Positions 8,989-18,167 of a stretch of DNA of 64,000 bases are shown here, piece after piece. The position numbers were made by a program, and so were the translations under genes. The DNA is from CAYQSU01 sp964420325 (GTDB lineage Bacteria > Pseudomonadota > Alphaproteobacteria > Rhodospirillales > Defluviicoccaceae). How positions within the stretch are numbered: the first letter of the stretch is position 1; each line of letters opens with the position of its first letter. The stretch spans positions 16,909-80,908 of the forward strand of contig CAYQSU010000005.1 in the NCBI GenBank assembly GCA_964420325.1. Reading direction: 5' to 3'. Below the pieces are notes generated by a model. That model saw nothing but the letters and a program-made list of their open reading frames with translations, made no database searches and had not been told where the DNA came from.

Positions 8989-10692
8989 TCAGGCCCTGGC
9001 CAGCCACACCTTGTTGAAGTGGTGCTCGCTGGCGACGTGGCAGTAGATGTCCCGGACGCGCCTGTTGGCGCAGATGAACTCCGACCGCCAGAACGGCTGG
9101 ATGACGATGGCGTCGTCCTGCAGGATCGTCTCCAGCTTCGCCATCACCTTCCGGCGCTCATTGGGGTCGAGGATCGCCGACGCCTCGTCGAGCAGCCGGT
9201 CGAACGCAGGATTGGCATAGGACGTCTCGTTCCACGCCACGCCCGTCCGATAGGCGAGGTTGAGGACCTGAACGCCGAGGGCGCGATGGGCCCAGGAGGT
9301 GAACCCGAACGGCGTGGTCATCCACCGATCCCAGTAGGTCCCGCCCGGCATGACGTTGATGGCGATGTCGATGCCCGCGGGCCGGCACATCTCGGCGATC
9401 GCCTTGACCGTGTTCTGCTCCCACGTGGGATTGGCGACACAGTCGATGCCAAGGCGGATCCCGCCGGGATGGCCGGCGTCGGCAAGGAGCTTCCTCGCCC
9501 TGGCGTAGTCCTGCTTCAAGGGCGGCAGCTCGGCGTATTCCGGGTGGATCGGCGAGACGTGGTGATCCTCGCCACGGGCACCCAGGCTCTGGTAGGCGAT
9601 CTCGAGCAGCCTGGCGTGGTCGATGCAGGCCTGGATCGCCTGGCGGACGAGCTTGTTGTCGAACGGCGGCTCGGTGACCTTCATCCGGGCGACGCCGGTC
9701 TGCGCCGTCACAGTCTGGTACAGCCCGAGATGCGGAATGGCGCGGATGGTGTCGACCTGCTCGACGCTGGTCCGGAAGTTGGTGTCGACCTGGTCCGAGG
9801 CCAGCGCGGCGATCTGCGCCGCCGGGTCGTCGCCATGGTCGATATAGACGATGCCGTCGAGGTAGACGTCGCCACCCCACCACCCTTGATCGGTCCGCTT
9901 CTTGAACTCCGCCATCTCGCCGACGGCGAACCGGGTCAGGGTGAACGGCCCGGTCCCCAACGAGTTCTTCGCGAAGTCGCCACCCTCTTCGCCGAAGCGC
10001 CGATGGACGATCAGCGCCGGGTAATCTGCCATGGCTTCCGGCAGGGAGATGTCGGGGCGGTTGAGATGGAAGCGGACGGTGTGGTCGTCCACCTTCTCGA
10101 TCGTGCCCTCGGCCGCGACCGTCGACAGGACCGGGTTCCCCTTGGCATCCTTGCGCCCGGTCTCGATCTGCGTCGTCATCGCGCTGAACCGCCCCTGGTT
10201 GGAGGAGCCGGTCCTCGGGTCGAGCCAGCGCTTGACGTTGAAGACGACGTCGTCGGCGCCGAAATCGTCGCCGTTCGACCACTTGACGCCCTTGCGCAGG
10301 CGGAAGGTCCACGTCCTCAGATCGTTGGACGCCTCCCAGCCCGCGGCCAGGTAAGGTTCGGCGACGTTGTCCTTGTTGATGCGGACGAGCGGCTCGATGA
10401 TGTGGCGAGCGATATTGGCCTTTTCCGACCAGTCGTAGATCGCCGGATCGCTGATCTCCTTGACGTTCATCGAGACACGGAGCGTGCCGCCGAACTGGGG
10501 CGCCGTCGCCTCGGCCCGCGCGATAGGCCGCGCGCCGAGGACGGAACCGGCCATCGCATAGGCCGCGGCGACGGAAACCCCGAGCCGGGTCGCCGTCGCC
10601 ATGAAGTCACGGCGCCCGATCGACCCCTTCCTCAGCAGCTCGACAAGCTCAGGCAGAAACGGGTGAGGCATTCTCCGGCCGTTTTCAGACAT
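8989..10692 (-). CDS. Peptide-type ABC transporter substrate-binding protein (SBP family 5), Tat-type signal
   Basis: 567 residues from the chosen ATG at 10692, which has a strong ribosome-binding site (AGGAGGGA) eight or so bases upstream; an in-frame start at 10800 lacks this. The N-terminus has RRDF followed by a hydrophobic stretch (LGVSVAAAYAMAGSVLG), a twin-arginine-like signal, so the protein is probably exported folded to the periplasm. The mature part has the SBP family 5 layout, including GGTLRVSM, WTFRLRKGVKWSNGD and the FTLTRFAVGE region. It delivers peptides or peptide-like ligands to the permeases. It is first in its operon and divergent from the ATP-grasp gene at 10997. Confidence 0.92.
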   Translation of the reverse strand: MSENGRRMPHPFLPELVELLRKGSIGRRDFMATATRLGVSVAAAYAMAGSVLGARPIARAEATAPQFGGTLRVSMNVKEISDPAIYDWSEKANIARHIIEPLVRINKDNVAEPYLAAGWEASNDLRTWTFRLRKGVKWSNGDDFGADDVVFNVKRWLDPRTGSSNQGRFSAMTTQIETGRKDAKGNPVLSTVAAEGTIEKVDDHTVRFHLNRPDISLPEAMADYPALIVHRRFGEEGGDFAKNSLGTGPFTLTRFAVGEMAEFKKRTDQGWWGGDVYLDGIVYIDHGDDPAAQIAALASDQVDTNFRTSVEQVDTIRAIPHLGLYQTVTAQTGVARMKVTEPPFDNKLVRQAIQACIDHARLLEIAYQSLGARGEDHHVSPIHPEYAELPPLKQDYARARKLLADAGHPGGIRLGIDCVANPTWEQNTVKAIAEMCRPAGIDIAINVMPGGTYWDRWMTTPFGFTSWAHRALGVQVLNLAYRTGVAWNETSYANPAFDRLLDEASAILDPNERRKVMAKLETILQDDAIVIQPFWRSEFICANRRVRDIYCHVASEHHFNKVWLARA

Positions 10693-10996
10693 GCGTCTCC
10701 CTCCTCTTTCGTATCGCGCTGAACAAGCGAAATATCCGTCCCTTAGATCAAAGACCGATGTCGATCCGGAGGCTTGATCCTCGGAGGCGTTCGCATCCAT
10801 TTCGTGAATTCACGAGCCAGATTTGCGGACCTCACCTATCGCCATTTACGGCATTGCTTGCAGGGATCGCCTTGCGTTGATTAAACAATCCTCACCGCAG
10901 CATGTCAAATCGAAACCGGCTTCGCCGCCTTCGCCGATCGCCGTCGGCGAAAGGGGTTGACCGCTTCGCTGAGACTTTCGATGAATCCGCTCCGCC
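10693..10996. promoter_or_regulatory. Divergent intergenic region between the importer operon and the ATP-grasp gene
   Basis: 304-nt non-coding stretch between two genes that point away from each other, so both promoters should lie here. It contains the solute-binding protein's ribosome-binding site next to 10692, a perfect 14-bp palindrome at 10802-10815, and a less GC-rich part around 10840-10910. I could not assign -35/-10 boxes with confidence. Confidence 0.5.
10802..10815. promoter_or_regulatory. Perfect palindrome TCGTGAATTCACGA, candidate operator
   Basis: Fourteen bases that are identical on both strands, located 110 nt upstream of the solute-binding protein start and about 180 nt upstream of the divergent ATP-grasp gene. 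Position and symmetry suggest a dimeric repressor or activator site serving one or both promoters. No regulator gene is adjacent, so the binding protein is unknown. Confidence 0.4.
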
Positions 10997-12013
10997 ATGG
11001 CCGAGCTCTCCATCCTGGTCCTCACCGGCGATCCGCGCCTGCCCGATGCGAGCAAACGCGATCAGCGCTACAACGAGGAAGACCTCGCCACGTTCCACAC
11101 CATGCGGGAGGCGCTCGGCTCGCTGCCCGGCTTCCTCTTCGATTTCCTTGACGATCACTCGGCGCTCCTCGACCGCCTGAGGCTCCGCCCGCCCGATCTG
11201 GTCCTCAACTTCTGCGATACTGGATACCGCAACAACGCCGCCCGCGAGCTGCACATCCCGGCCCTGCTCGGGCTCTTGGGCATCCCCTACTCGGGCGCGC
11301 CGCCGGCCGCCATCGCCGTCTGTCTGGACAAGCAGATTGTCAGCCTCGTCGCCGAGAGCCGGGGCGTACCGGTGCCGAACGAGGTCTGCGTCGAAGCGAC
11401 GGACGCGCCCGCGACCCTGCCCTTCCCCTTCCCGGCCCTGATCAAGCCGAACCAGGCCGACGGCAGCCTCGGGATCACCCGGCGGGCCAGGGTGGCTTCG
11501 GCCGAGGAGGCCCGGGCCTACCTGCGGTGGCTCGACAGGACGCTGCCCGGCCGCGCCGCCCTGATCCAGGAGTACCTGCCTGGCCCGGAGTACACCGTCG
11601 GCCTCATCGGCAACCCGGCGCGCGGTCTGGAGGCGTTGCCGGTGCTCGAGGTCGACTACTCGGGCCTGCCGGCCGGCCTGGTGCCGATCCTTCCCTATGA
11701 ATCGAAGGCGATCCCGGACTCCCCCTACTGGACGGACATCCGCTATCGACCGACGCAGGCCAAGGCCGGCGTCGTCGAGTCGATGATCCGGCACAGCAAG
11801 GTCCTGTTCGAACGCCTGGGACTGCGCGACTATGGCCGCTTCGACTTCCGCGCCGGAGCCGACGGCATCCCGCGGCTGATGGACGTCAATCCCAACCCGG
11901 CCTGGGCCTCGGACGGCAAGCTCGCGCTGATGGCCGGCTTCGCGGGCCTGCCCTACGCCGCCATGCTGCGCTCGATCGTCGAGTCCGCCCTCTGCCGCCT
12001 CTCGCGCCGGTAG
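10997..12013 (+). CDS. D-alanine-D-alanine ligase-like ATP-grasp protein
   Basis: 338 residues with an ATP-grasp layout. An N-terminal alpha/beta domain begins ILVLTGDPRLPDASKRD and has DLVLNFCDTGY. The central domain has FPALIKPNQADGSLGI (ATP-binding lysine and glycine loop) and LIQEYLPGPEYTVGLIG. The C-terminal metal-binding part is GRFDFRAGADGIPRLMDVNPNP, with D-x-N in place of the usual E-x-N. It resembles Ddl ligases, which join two D-alanines using ATP, but the N-terminal region lacks the usual Ddl start motif and no cell-wall genes are near. It lies opposite a peptide importer and beside a hydrolase and another ATP-grasp-like gene, so it may ligate other amino acids or a peptide-like product. 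It ends 2 nt from the convergent hydrolase gene. Confidence 0.75.
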   Translation: MAELSILVLTGDPRLPDASKRDQRYNEEDLATFHTMREALGSLPGFLFDFLDDHSALLDRLRLRPPDLVLNFCDTGYRNNAARELHIPALLGLLGIPYSGAPPAAIAVCLDKQIVSLVAESRGVPVPNEVCVEATDAPATLPFPFPALIKPNQADGSLGITRRARVASAEEARAYLRWLDRTLPGRAALIQEYLPGPEYTVGLIGNPARGLEALPVLEVDYSGLPAGLVPILPYESKAIPDSPYWTDIRYRPTQAKAGVVESMIRHSKVLFERLGLRDYGRFDFRAGADGIPRLMDVNPNPAWASDGKLALMAGFAGLPYAAMLRSIVESALCRLSRR

Positions 12014-12015
12014 CC

Positions 12016-14061
12016 TCATACGAGGGCGCGCGCGATCACCTGCTCCCAGCGGCGGTCGGCGAACGGCTCGTCCTCGAGGTAGGCCCTCACGCGGCCGTCG
12101 AACAGGAACGCCTCGCGGCTCGCCCCAAGCCGCGTCTCGAGCTCGACGCGGATCGACCAGCCCGCCCGCCGCATGATCACCGACTGCTTGAGCTCGGTCT
12201 CCGCCGACAGCGGATCGGTCTCGACGATGCGGTATCGGCGGGCCAGGGAGTAGCCGACGTCCATGCCGATGGGTTCGATGCGGGCGAGCGCGGCGCCCCC
12301 GAGATCGCCGCCGTCGCATTCCAGGGTGTAGACCGTCTCGTTCCGGGTGCGATCGACCTCGACCGCCCGCCTGAACGGCAGCGGCCGCAGCGTCCTCGGC
12401 CCGGCGCCGGCCGCCGCCTCCGGCGGAGCGAACGGCCGCAGCCGGGGATCCTCGTCCGACGGCGGTCTCACAGGCAGGTCGAGAACGCTGGCGCCGGTCG
12501 CGACGGTAAGGACGACAGGCTCGGGTGACGGCCAGGCAATGGGCCAGAGGGACGTCGAGAGGGCGACCCGGATGCGGTTGCCGGCCGGGAAGGCGTGAGC
12601 GATGTCGTTCAGCTTCACCGCGACGTCGTAGTGCAGCCCCGGGATCAGCGGTTGCGGCCGCTCGTGGCCGCCATGGTGGGTGAGATTGAGAAGCCCGTAG
12701 GTCACCTGGGACGAGACGCCATCGGGCGACACGTCGTTGAGGCGGACCGTGACCATCGCCTGCGGCCTGTCGGCGCAGAGCCTGAGCCGGACGATGGGGG
12801 CCCCCAGGATCTCAAGCCGATCGGCGAGCGGCTCGCTGTCGAAGGTCAGCGAACGGCCGTCATCGGGACGCTGATCGAGTGCCATCTCGCCGTCGGCGCC
12901 GAAGGCACACCATTCGCCAGCGTGGAGCCCGGTCGTCTGCGGCGAGCTGAAGCTGATCTCGGTACTCGCACCGGGCGCCGCCGCCAAGCCGCCAGCAGTG
13001 AGGAACAGCGAGCGGCAGACGATGCGCGGCGACGGCCAGCGGGCCTCGGCGACCCAGCGCCCCGGGCGTTCTTCGTAGTGTGGCTGCGGCGGCACGCTCT
13101 CCTGCATCCACACCCTCAGCATCGGCTCGTCCATGATCCCGCTGTCGATGCCACCGAGCCAGTGATCCCACCAGCGAACGGCCTCCTGAAGAAAGCCGAT
13201 GGCCGGCCCCGGAACGCCGTCCTGGGGAAAAACGTGCGCCCAGGGGCCGATCAGGCCTTTTCGCGGGCATCTCAGGCCCTGAATCATCCTCGGAATGGCG
13301 TTGGAATAGCCGTCGGCCCAGCCGCCGACGGCGTACACGGGGCAGCGTACCTTCGCGTAGTCCTCGCAGATCGAGCCGTACCTCCAGTAGGCATCGCGCC
13401 ATGCATGCTCCATCCAGCGCGCCGGGAACGGCGCCAGCGCCGCGATCCGCTCCTGCCACATCTCCCGCCAGCGGTCGCCGACGATCAGCGGATCGGGGGG
13501 CAGCGCCGCGTAGACCATCAGGATCGAGCCCCACTGCATGTTCTCGTTGAGAAGACAACCGCCCATGTAATGGGCATCGTCGGCATAGCGGTCGTCGGTC
13601 GAGCAGAGGGTGATGATCGCCTTCAAAGGCTCGGGATTCAGTGCCGCCACCTGCAGGGCGTTGAAGCCGCCCCACGAGATCCCCATCATGCCGACGCCGC
13701 CGCTGCACCAAGGCTGGCGGGCGATCCAGGCGATGATCTCCAGGGCGTCCCGGTGCTCCTGAGACGAGTACTCGTCGGCGAGAGTGCCCTCGGAATCGCC
13801 CGAACCCCGGATGTCGACGCGCAGGCTCGCGTAACCGTGGGCGGCGAAGTAGCGATGGATCGGCTCGTCCCGCGCGCGCGAAAAATCGCGCTTGCGATAG
13901 GGGATGTATTCGAGGATCGCCGGCACCGGCGCCTTCTCTGTGCGCGCTGGCAGCCACAGGCGGGCGGCGATCCGGCAGCCGTCCGCCATCGGAATCCAGA
14001 CGTTCTCGATCTCGACGACGCGGTCGGCGAGATCCGTGCGCGATTTCAAGCGATCCACCAC
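12016..14061 (-). CDS. CocE/NonD-family (peptidase S15) alpha/beta hydrolase
   Basis: 681 residues. The N-terminal alpha/beta-hydrolase domain has the nucleophile motif GISWGG (Ser129) and probable partners Asp250 (in WADGYSN) and His276 (in GPWAHVFPQ). RVDIRGSGDSEG near residue 81 is typical of the S15 family. The C-terminal half is the PepX-type jelly-roll domain (from about residue 340). Family members hydrolyse X-Pro dipeptides, cocaine-type esters or acylated amino compounds, so the exact bond is not predictable. No signal peptide is seen, so it is probably cytoplasmic. Its start is 21 nt from the end of the next upstream gene on the same strand. Confidence 0.85.
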   Translation of the reverse strand: MVDRLKSRTDLADRVVEIENVWIPMADGCRIAARLWLPARTEKAPVPAILEYIPYRKRDFSRARDEPIHRYFAAHGYASLRVDIRGSGDSEGTLADEYSSQEHRDALEIIAWIARQPWCSGGVGMMGISWGGFNALQVAALNPEPLKAIITLCSTDDRYADDAHYMGGCLLNENMQWGSILMVYAALPPDPLIVGDRWREMWQERIAALAPFPARWMEHAWRDAYWRYGSICEDYAKVRCPVYAVGGWADGYSNAIPRMIQGLRCPRKGLIGPWAHVFPQDGVPGPAIGFLQEAVRWWDHWLGGIDSGIMDEPMLRVWMQESVPPQPHYEERPGRWVAEARWPSPRIVCRSLFLTAGGLAAAPGASTEISFSSPQTTGLHAGEWCAFGADGEMALDQRPDDGRSLTFDSEPLADRLEILGAPIVRLRLCADRPQAMVTVRLNDVSPDGVSSQVTYGLLNLTHHGGHERPQPLIPGLHYDVAVKLNDIAHAFPAGNRIRVALSTSLWPIAWPSPEPVVLTVATGASVLDLPVRPPSDEDPRLRPFAPPEAAAGAGPRTLRPLPFRRAVEVDRTRNETVYTLECDGGDLGGAALARIEPIGMDVGYSLARRYRIVETDPLSAETELKQSVIMRRAGWSIRVELETRLGASREAFLFDGRVRAYLEDEPFADRRWEQVIARALV

Positions 14062-14082
14062 CGGCGTGCGATCGCCATGGTC

Positions 14083-15144
14083 TCAGGCTGACGCCTTTTG
14101 CCGCCGAGAGCGTCTCCGCACCAGTTGCTGCGTCGACCAGAACGCGAGCGCAAGACGCTCGCGGGCCGCCAGCCCGGCATCGAGATCCCAGCAATTGACG
14201 ATGGCGAGACGGAAGCCGCCGGGCGGCATCGAGTGCGCCTGCGGCGGCTTGTCCTCGTGGAAGGTGATCTGAACGCTCGAGATCGAGGGCCGCTGCAGGA
14301 GTTCGGAGACCAGTTCACGGTCCGGGTGGCGATACTTGAGACCATGGGCGCCAAACAGCACCACGCTGTACCCGTCGCGGCGGTCTCCGTCGGCGAAGCT
14401 CCAGCGACCTTCGGCATAGAGCCGGACCAGCGCGTCGAGCCAACCCTCGCCGTAGAGGTCAGGCCACTGGTCCGAGAAGCGGAGATGAACCTCGATGATG
14501 CGGCCGCCGATGGTCTCGAAGTTCACCATCCCGGTGTATCCGCGGAGCGTCCGGCTCAACCATTCGCCGCAATAGGCCTCGATGTCCGGACGCGCGCCGG
14601 CGAGCACGACCCAGTGGTCGAACATCCCTTCTCCGAAGGGACTGCCGACGACGTGACGCCACCACCTTGCCTCCCCGTCGACGACGGCGGCGTCCGTGCT
14701 CACGTGCTCGCCCTCGAGGAGCGGCATCCACATGTGACCCGGTCTCTGAAGGAGCTGATAGTCTTCCTTCGAGCGGAGGACGCGGCTTCCCGCTCCCATC
14801 CCGCGCATGTTGTAGATCGGCTTGCTGAACACCGGAAACGACGGCGGATCCATGCCGTGCAACCCGTGCACCATGCCTTGCGTCTCGGCGATCAAGAGCT
14901 TGTTGTAGACCCACCGGTGCTGGGAAAACAGCGCGTAGGCGTCGCCGTCCTCGGTCGGAATGATCGTTCCGGCAGGACAGGACACGCCCTCGAAGTACTG
15001 CATCCGCCAGGGGTCGCGCTCGAGAACGGGCACCTTTGCAATCTCCGCTCGACATCGCGGGCAGGTTCCGCGTTCGCATCCGAGCCATCGGCGAAAGACC
15101 GTCGGGTCAAGCCGAGGATATCGGGCCCGCGGAGACTTTGCCAT
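14083..15144 (-). CDS. Unrecognised protein with degenerate ATP-grasp-like features and an N-terminal Cys cluster
   Basis: 353 residues; I do not recognise a named family. The N-terminus has CERGTCPRC, which could hold zinc or be a redox site. The middle reads VFSKPIYNMRGMG, then LEGEHVSTDAAVVDGE, then GMVNFETIGGRIIEVHLRF. This order (Lys-rich loop, acidic strand, then E-x-H/N-x-R) resembles an ATP-grasp core in which the usual E-x-N is changed to E-V-H-L-R. The fold call is inference. It is probably transcribed with the S15 hydrolase (21-nt gap), and its start overlaps the end of the sufE frame. Together with the Ddl-like protein and the peptide importer it suggests peptide-like chemistry. 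Confidence 0.6.
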   Translation of the reverse strand: MAKSPRARYPRLDPTVFRRWLGCERGTCPRCRAEIAKVPVLERDPWRMQYFEGVSCPAGTIIPTEDGDAYALFSQHRWVYNKLLIAETQGMVHGLHGMDPPSFPVFSKPIYNMRGMGAGSRVLRSKEDYQLLQRPGHMWMPLLEGEHVSTDAAVVDGEARWWRHVVGSPFGEGMFDHWVVLAGARPDIEAYCGEWLSRTLRGYTGMVNFETIGGRIIEVHLRFSDQWPDLYGEGWLDALVRLYAEGRWSFADGDRRDGYSVVLFGAHGLKYRHPDRELVSELLQRPSISSVQITFHEDKPPQAHSMPPGGFRLAIVNCWDLDAGLAARERLALAFWSTQQLVRRRSRRQKASA

Positions 15145-15565
15145 CGTCGCCGAGCCGGCTTCCCCGTGCCAGCTTCTGGAAGTGCCTGAGCATCGCCATC
15201 ATGCCGACCTGACGCTGGGCGGTAAGCGCCCCGAGTCGGAAGCGGCGCACGTGGTCGAGCGTGAGCGCTTCAAGGGCCTCGCCCGTCAGGCCGCTGAACG
15301 ACTCGGTCATGATGGCGACGAGGCCATCGACGATCATGGCGTCGCTCCGCCCCCGGAAGTGATGCCTGTCCCCCGCGACGCGATGCACGATCCAGACCTT
15401 CGCCATGCAGCCGTGCATCAGGTTGGCGTCCTTGCGCCACGCGCTCGGGAACGGTTCGGCGCGCCGTCGTCGTGCAAGATCGATGATGTACTCGAGGCGC
15501 CGGTCCTCGTCGGCGATCGCCGCCAGTGCCGCGACGCGGTCTTCGTAGCGGCGAAGCGGCTCCAT
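15107..15565 (-). CDS. sufE: SufE-type cysteine desulfuration protein
   Basis: 152 residues from the ATG at 15565. The protein matches SufE: RRLEYIIDLARR near the N-terminus and HGCMAKVW containing Cys53, which takes the persulfide sulfur from SufS. The sulfur goes on to Fe-S cluster assembly. Its start lies 1 nt beyond the sufS stop, so it is translated with sufS. The last 38 nt overlap the start of the next minus-strand gene. A longer reading starting at 15673 would lie inside sufS and is rejected. Confidence 0.9.
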   Translation of the reverse strand: MEPLRRYEDRVAALAAIADEDRRLEYIIDLARRRRAEPFPSAWRKDANLMHGCMAKVWIVHRVAGDRHHFRGRSDAMIVDGLVAIMTESFSGLTGEALEALTLDHVRRFRLGALTAQRQVGMMAMLRHFQKLARGSRLGDDGKVSAGPISSA

Positions 15566-15566
15566 C

Positions 15567-16829
<1,263 letters not shown>

Positions 16830-17026
16830 GTGCTCCGACCTCATCTGCGCCCAAGAACGCAGTCAAGCCTGCCCCCGACAGCCACCGACGGCAAGCGCCT
16901 TCGTGCGCCGAAGGCCTCGCGATTCCAGTGCCGCGATGAAGGCTGTCAAGAAAGCGCAAACCAAAGGTCACGCAAAGGGCATCGCACATTCGCGAAAACA
17001 TCGTATGATCGGCGGAAGTCGTGCTC

Positions 17027-17599
17027 ATGAGGTGCACCGTGCGCTCCCGGGACATGGGGCCGTCTGCAACGCCTGCGAGCCGCCCGCCCGGCGCGTCCCC
17101 CGCGTCGTTCCTCGAGCCTTATTCTCTGGCGGCGTCCGAGCTGTTCTCGGAGCTGCCGCGGGAGGCGCTTGCCGACCTCGAACGGGACTGCCGCCTCTTG
17201 AGGTTCGAGCCCGGTGAGATGGTCCTGGATTCGGAATCGCCGCAGGCCCACGGGGTCTACGTCGTTCTGCAAGGCGTCGTCGACGTCTTCAAGCCGGCCG
17301 ACTGCGGAGATGCCGTCGCCCTCGGCGAACTCTCACCCGGAGCCTGCTTCGGCGAGTTCTCGGCCGTCGACGGGCGCATGGGCTCGGCGGACGTGCGCGC
17401 CAGGGTGCCGACCGTTCTTGCGGAGATTCCGCGCAGCGTCTTCGTCGACCTGCTCGCGCGCGAGCCCTCCGTCTCGCTTCAGCTGACGCGGCGGCTGATC
17501 CGGCTGATCCGACGCCACAACGACCGCATGGCCCGGCTGCACGGCTACGGCGACGAGGCCGGGCGCATGCTCTGGGAGCTGTTCCGCGTGAGCCTGTGA
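17027..17599 (+). CDS. Cyclic-nucleotide-binding domain protein without DNA-binding domain
   Basis: About 190 residues. A single CNBD/Crp-type beta-roll spans roughly residues 35-155 with the pattern FEPGEMVLDSESPQAHGVYV, VLQGVVDVFK and GELSPGACFGEFSAVDG. The last matches the phosphate-binding cassette region but is not a perfect cAMP-binding RTS motif. The C-terminus is a helix (LTRRLIRLIRRHNDRMARLH), and there is no helix-turn-helix, so it is not a classical Crp regulator. A GTG at 17021 is an alternative start; GGAAG fits the ATG at 17027. It stands upstream of the cation-ATPase island but no functional link is shown. Confidence 0.75.
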   Translation: MRCTVRSRDMGPSATPASRPPGASPASFLEPYSLAASELFSELPREALADLERDCRLLRFEPGEMVLDSESPQAHGVYVVLQGVVDVFKPADCGDAVALGELSPGACFGEFSAVDGRMGSADVRARVPTVLAEIPRSVFVDLLAREPSVSLQLTRRLIRLIRRHNDRMARLHGYGDEAGRMLWELFRVSL

Positions 17600-17647
17600 G
17601 GGCGGTCCGCAACCCTCTCCCTCGATCGGACCCGAGTTCCTTCCGCA

Positions 17648-17980
17648 TCACCGGCGGACGATCCAGCGGACCGCGAGGGCGATGGCGGCGAGCACCGCGC
17701 CCACTCCGAACGCCTTGCCGAGCCGTCTCGCGACGGGCGCAGCTTCCGGCGAGGCTGCTGCTTCCGTCGCCGGGCTCTCTGCTGTGGGCGCGGGCTCCGA
17801 TGGTGCCGCCGCCGCGCCCAGCGAGCGGAGAAGCTCCTCCGCGATCGCCCGCCGTTCAGGACTGCGGATGCGGTTGCTCGCAAGCCTGTCCCGGATCTCC
17901 TCCGGGTCCAGTTTCGTTAACTCCTCGCGAAACGCCGCCAGCGCGTGCCGGCGTCGCGTTTCCGCTTTCGCTGCGTTCAT
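17648..17980 (-). CDS. Small protein with C-terminal membrane anchor, function unknown
   Basis: 110 residues from the ATG at 17980, supported by a strong ribosome-binding site (GGAGGAGAGG) just upstream. The N-terminal half is charged and helical (FREELTKLDPEEIRDRLASN). An Ala/Pro/Glu linker follows at about residues 55-82, and the last 25 residues are a single membrane helix (FGVGAVLAAIALAVRWIVRR). This is a tail-anchored layout. Much longer in-frame readings extend under the P-type ATPase gene on the other strand and are rejected. It is divergent from the ATPase gene, with 187 nt between them, and may belong to the same island. Confidence 0.6.
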   Translation of the reverse strand: MNAAKAETRRRHALAAFREELTKLDPEEIRDRLASNRIRSPERRAIAEELLRSLGAAAAPSEPAPTAESPATEAAASPEAAPVARRLGKAFGVGAVLAAIALAVRWIVRR

Positions 17981-18167
17981 CCTCTCCTCCGCTGTCGATG
18001 CGGCCGTCGGCTCGCGCTCCTTGGTCCTCCGCCGACTCGCCTGCGGTGTTCGCAGGCCTGATGCCCGCAATCTTGAGGCACCGAGGCGTTGTCGATCCAT
18101 CATAATCGCTCTACCCTTTTTTTTCGATCTGCAGGCATCGGGAGCCAGGGAGCAGCGAGGGACACCC

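Noticed and set aside
8842..10722. 626-codon plus-strand frame opposite the substrate-binding protein gene
   Set aside because: Composition is antisense-like (Arg, Asp, Val, Gly, His), there is no domain, and the minus strand encodes a clear SBP5 protein with signal and ribosome-binding site.
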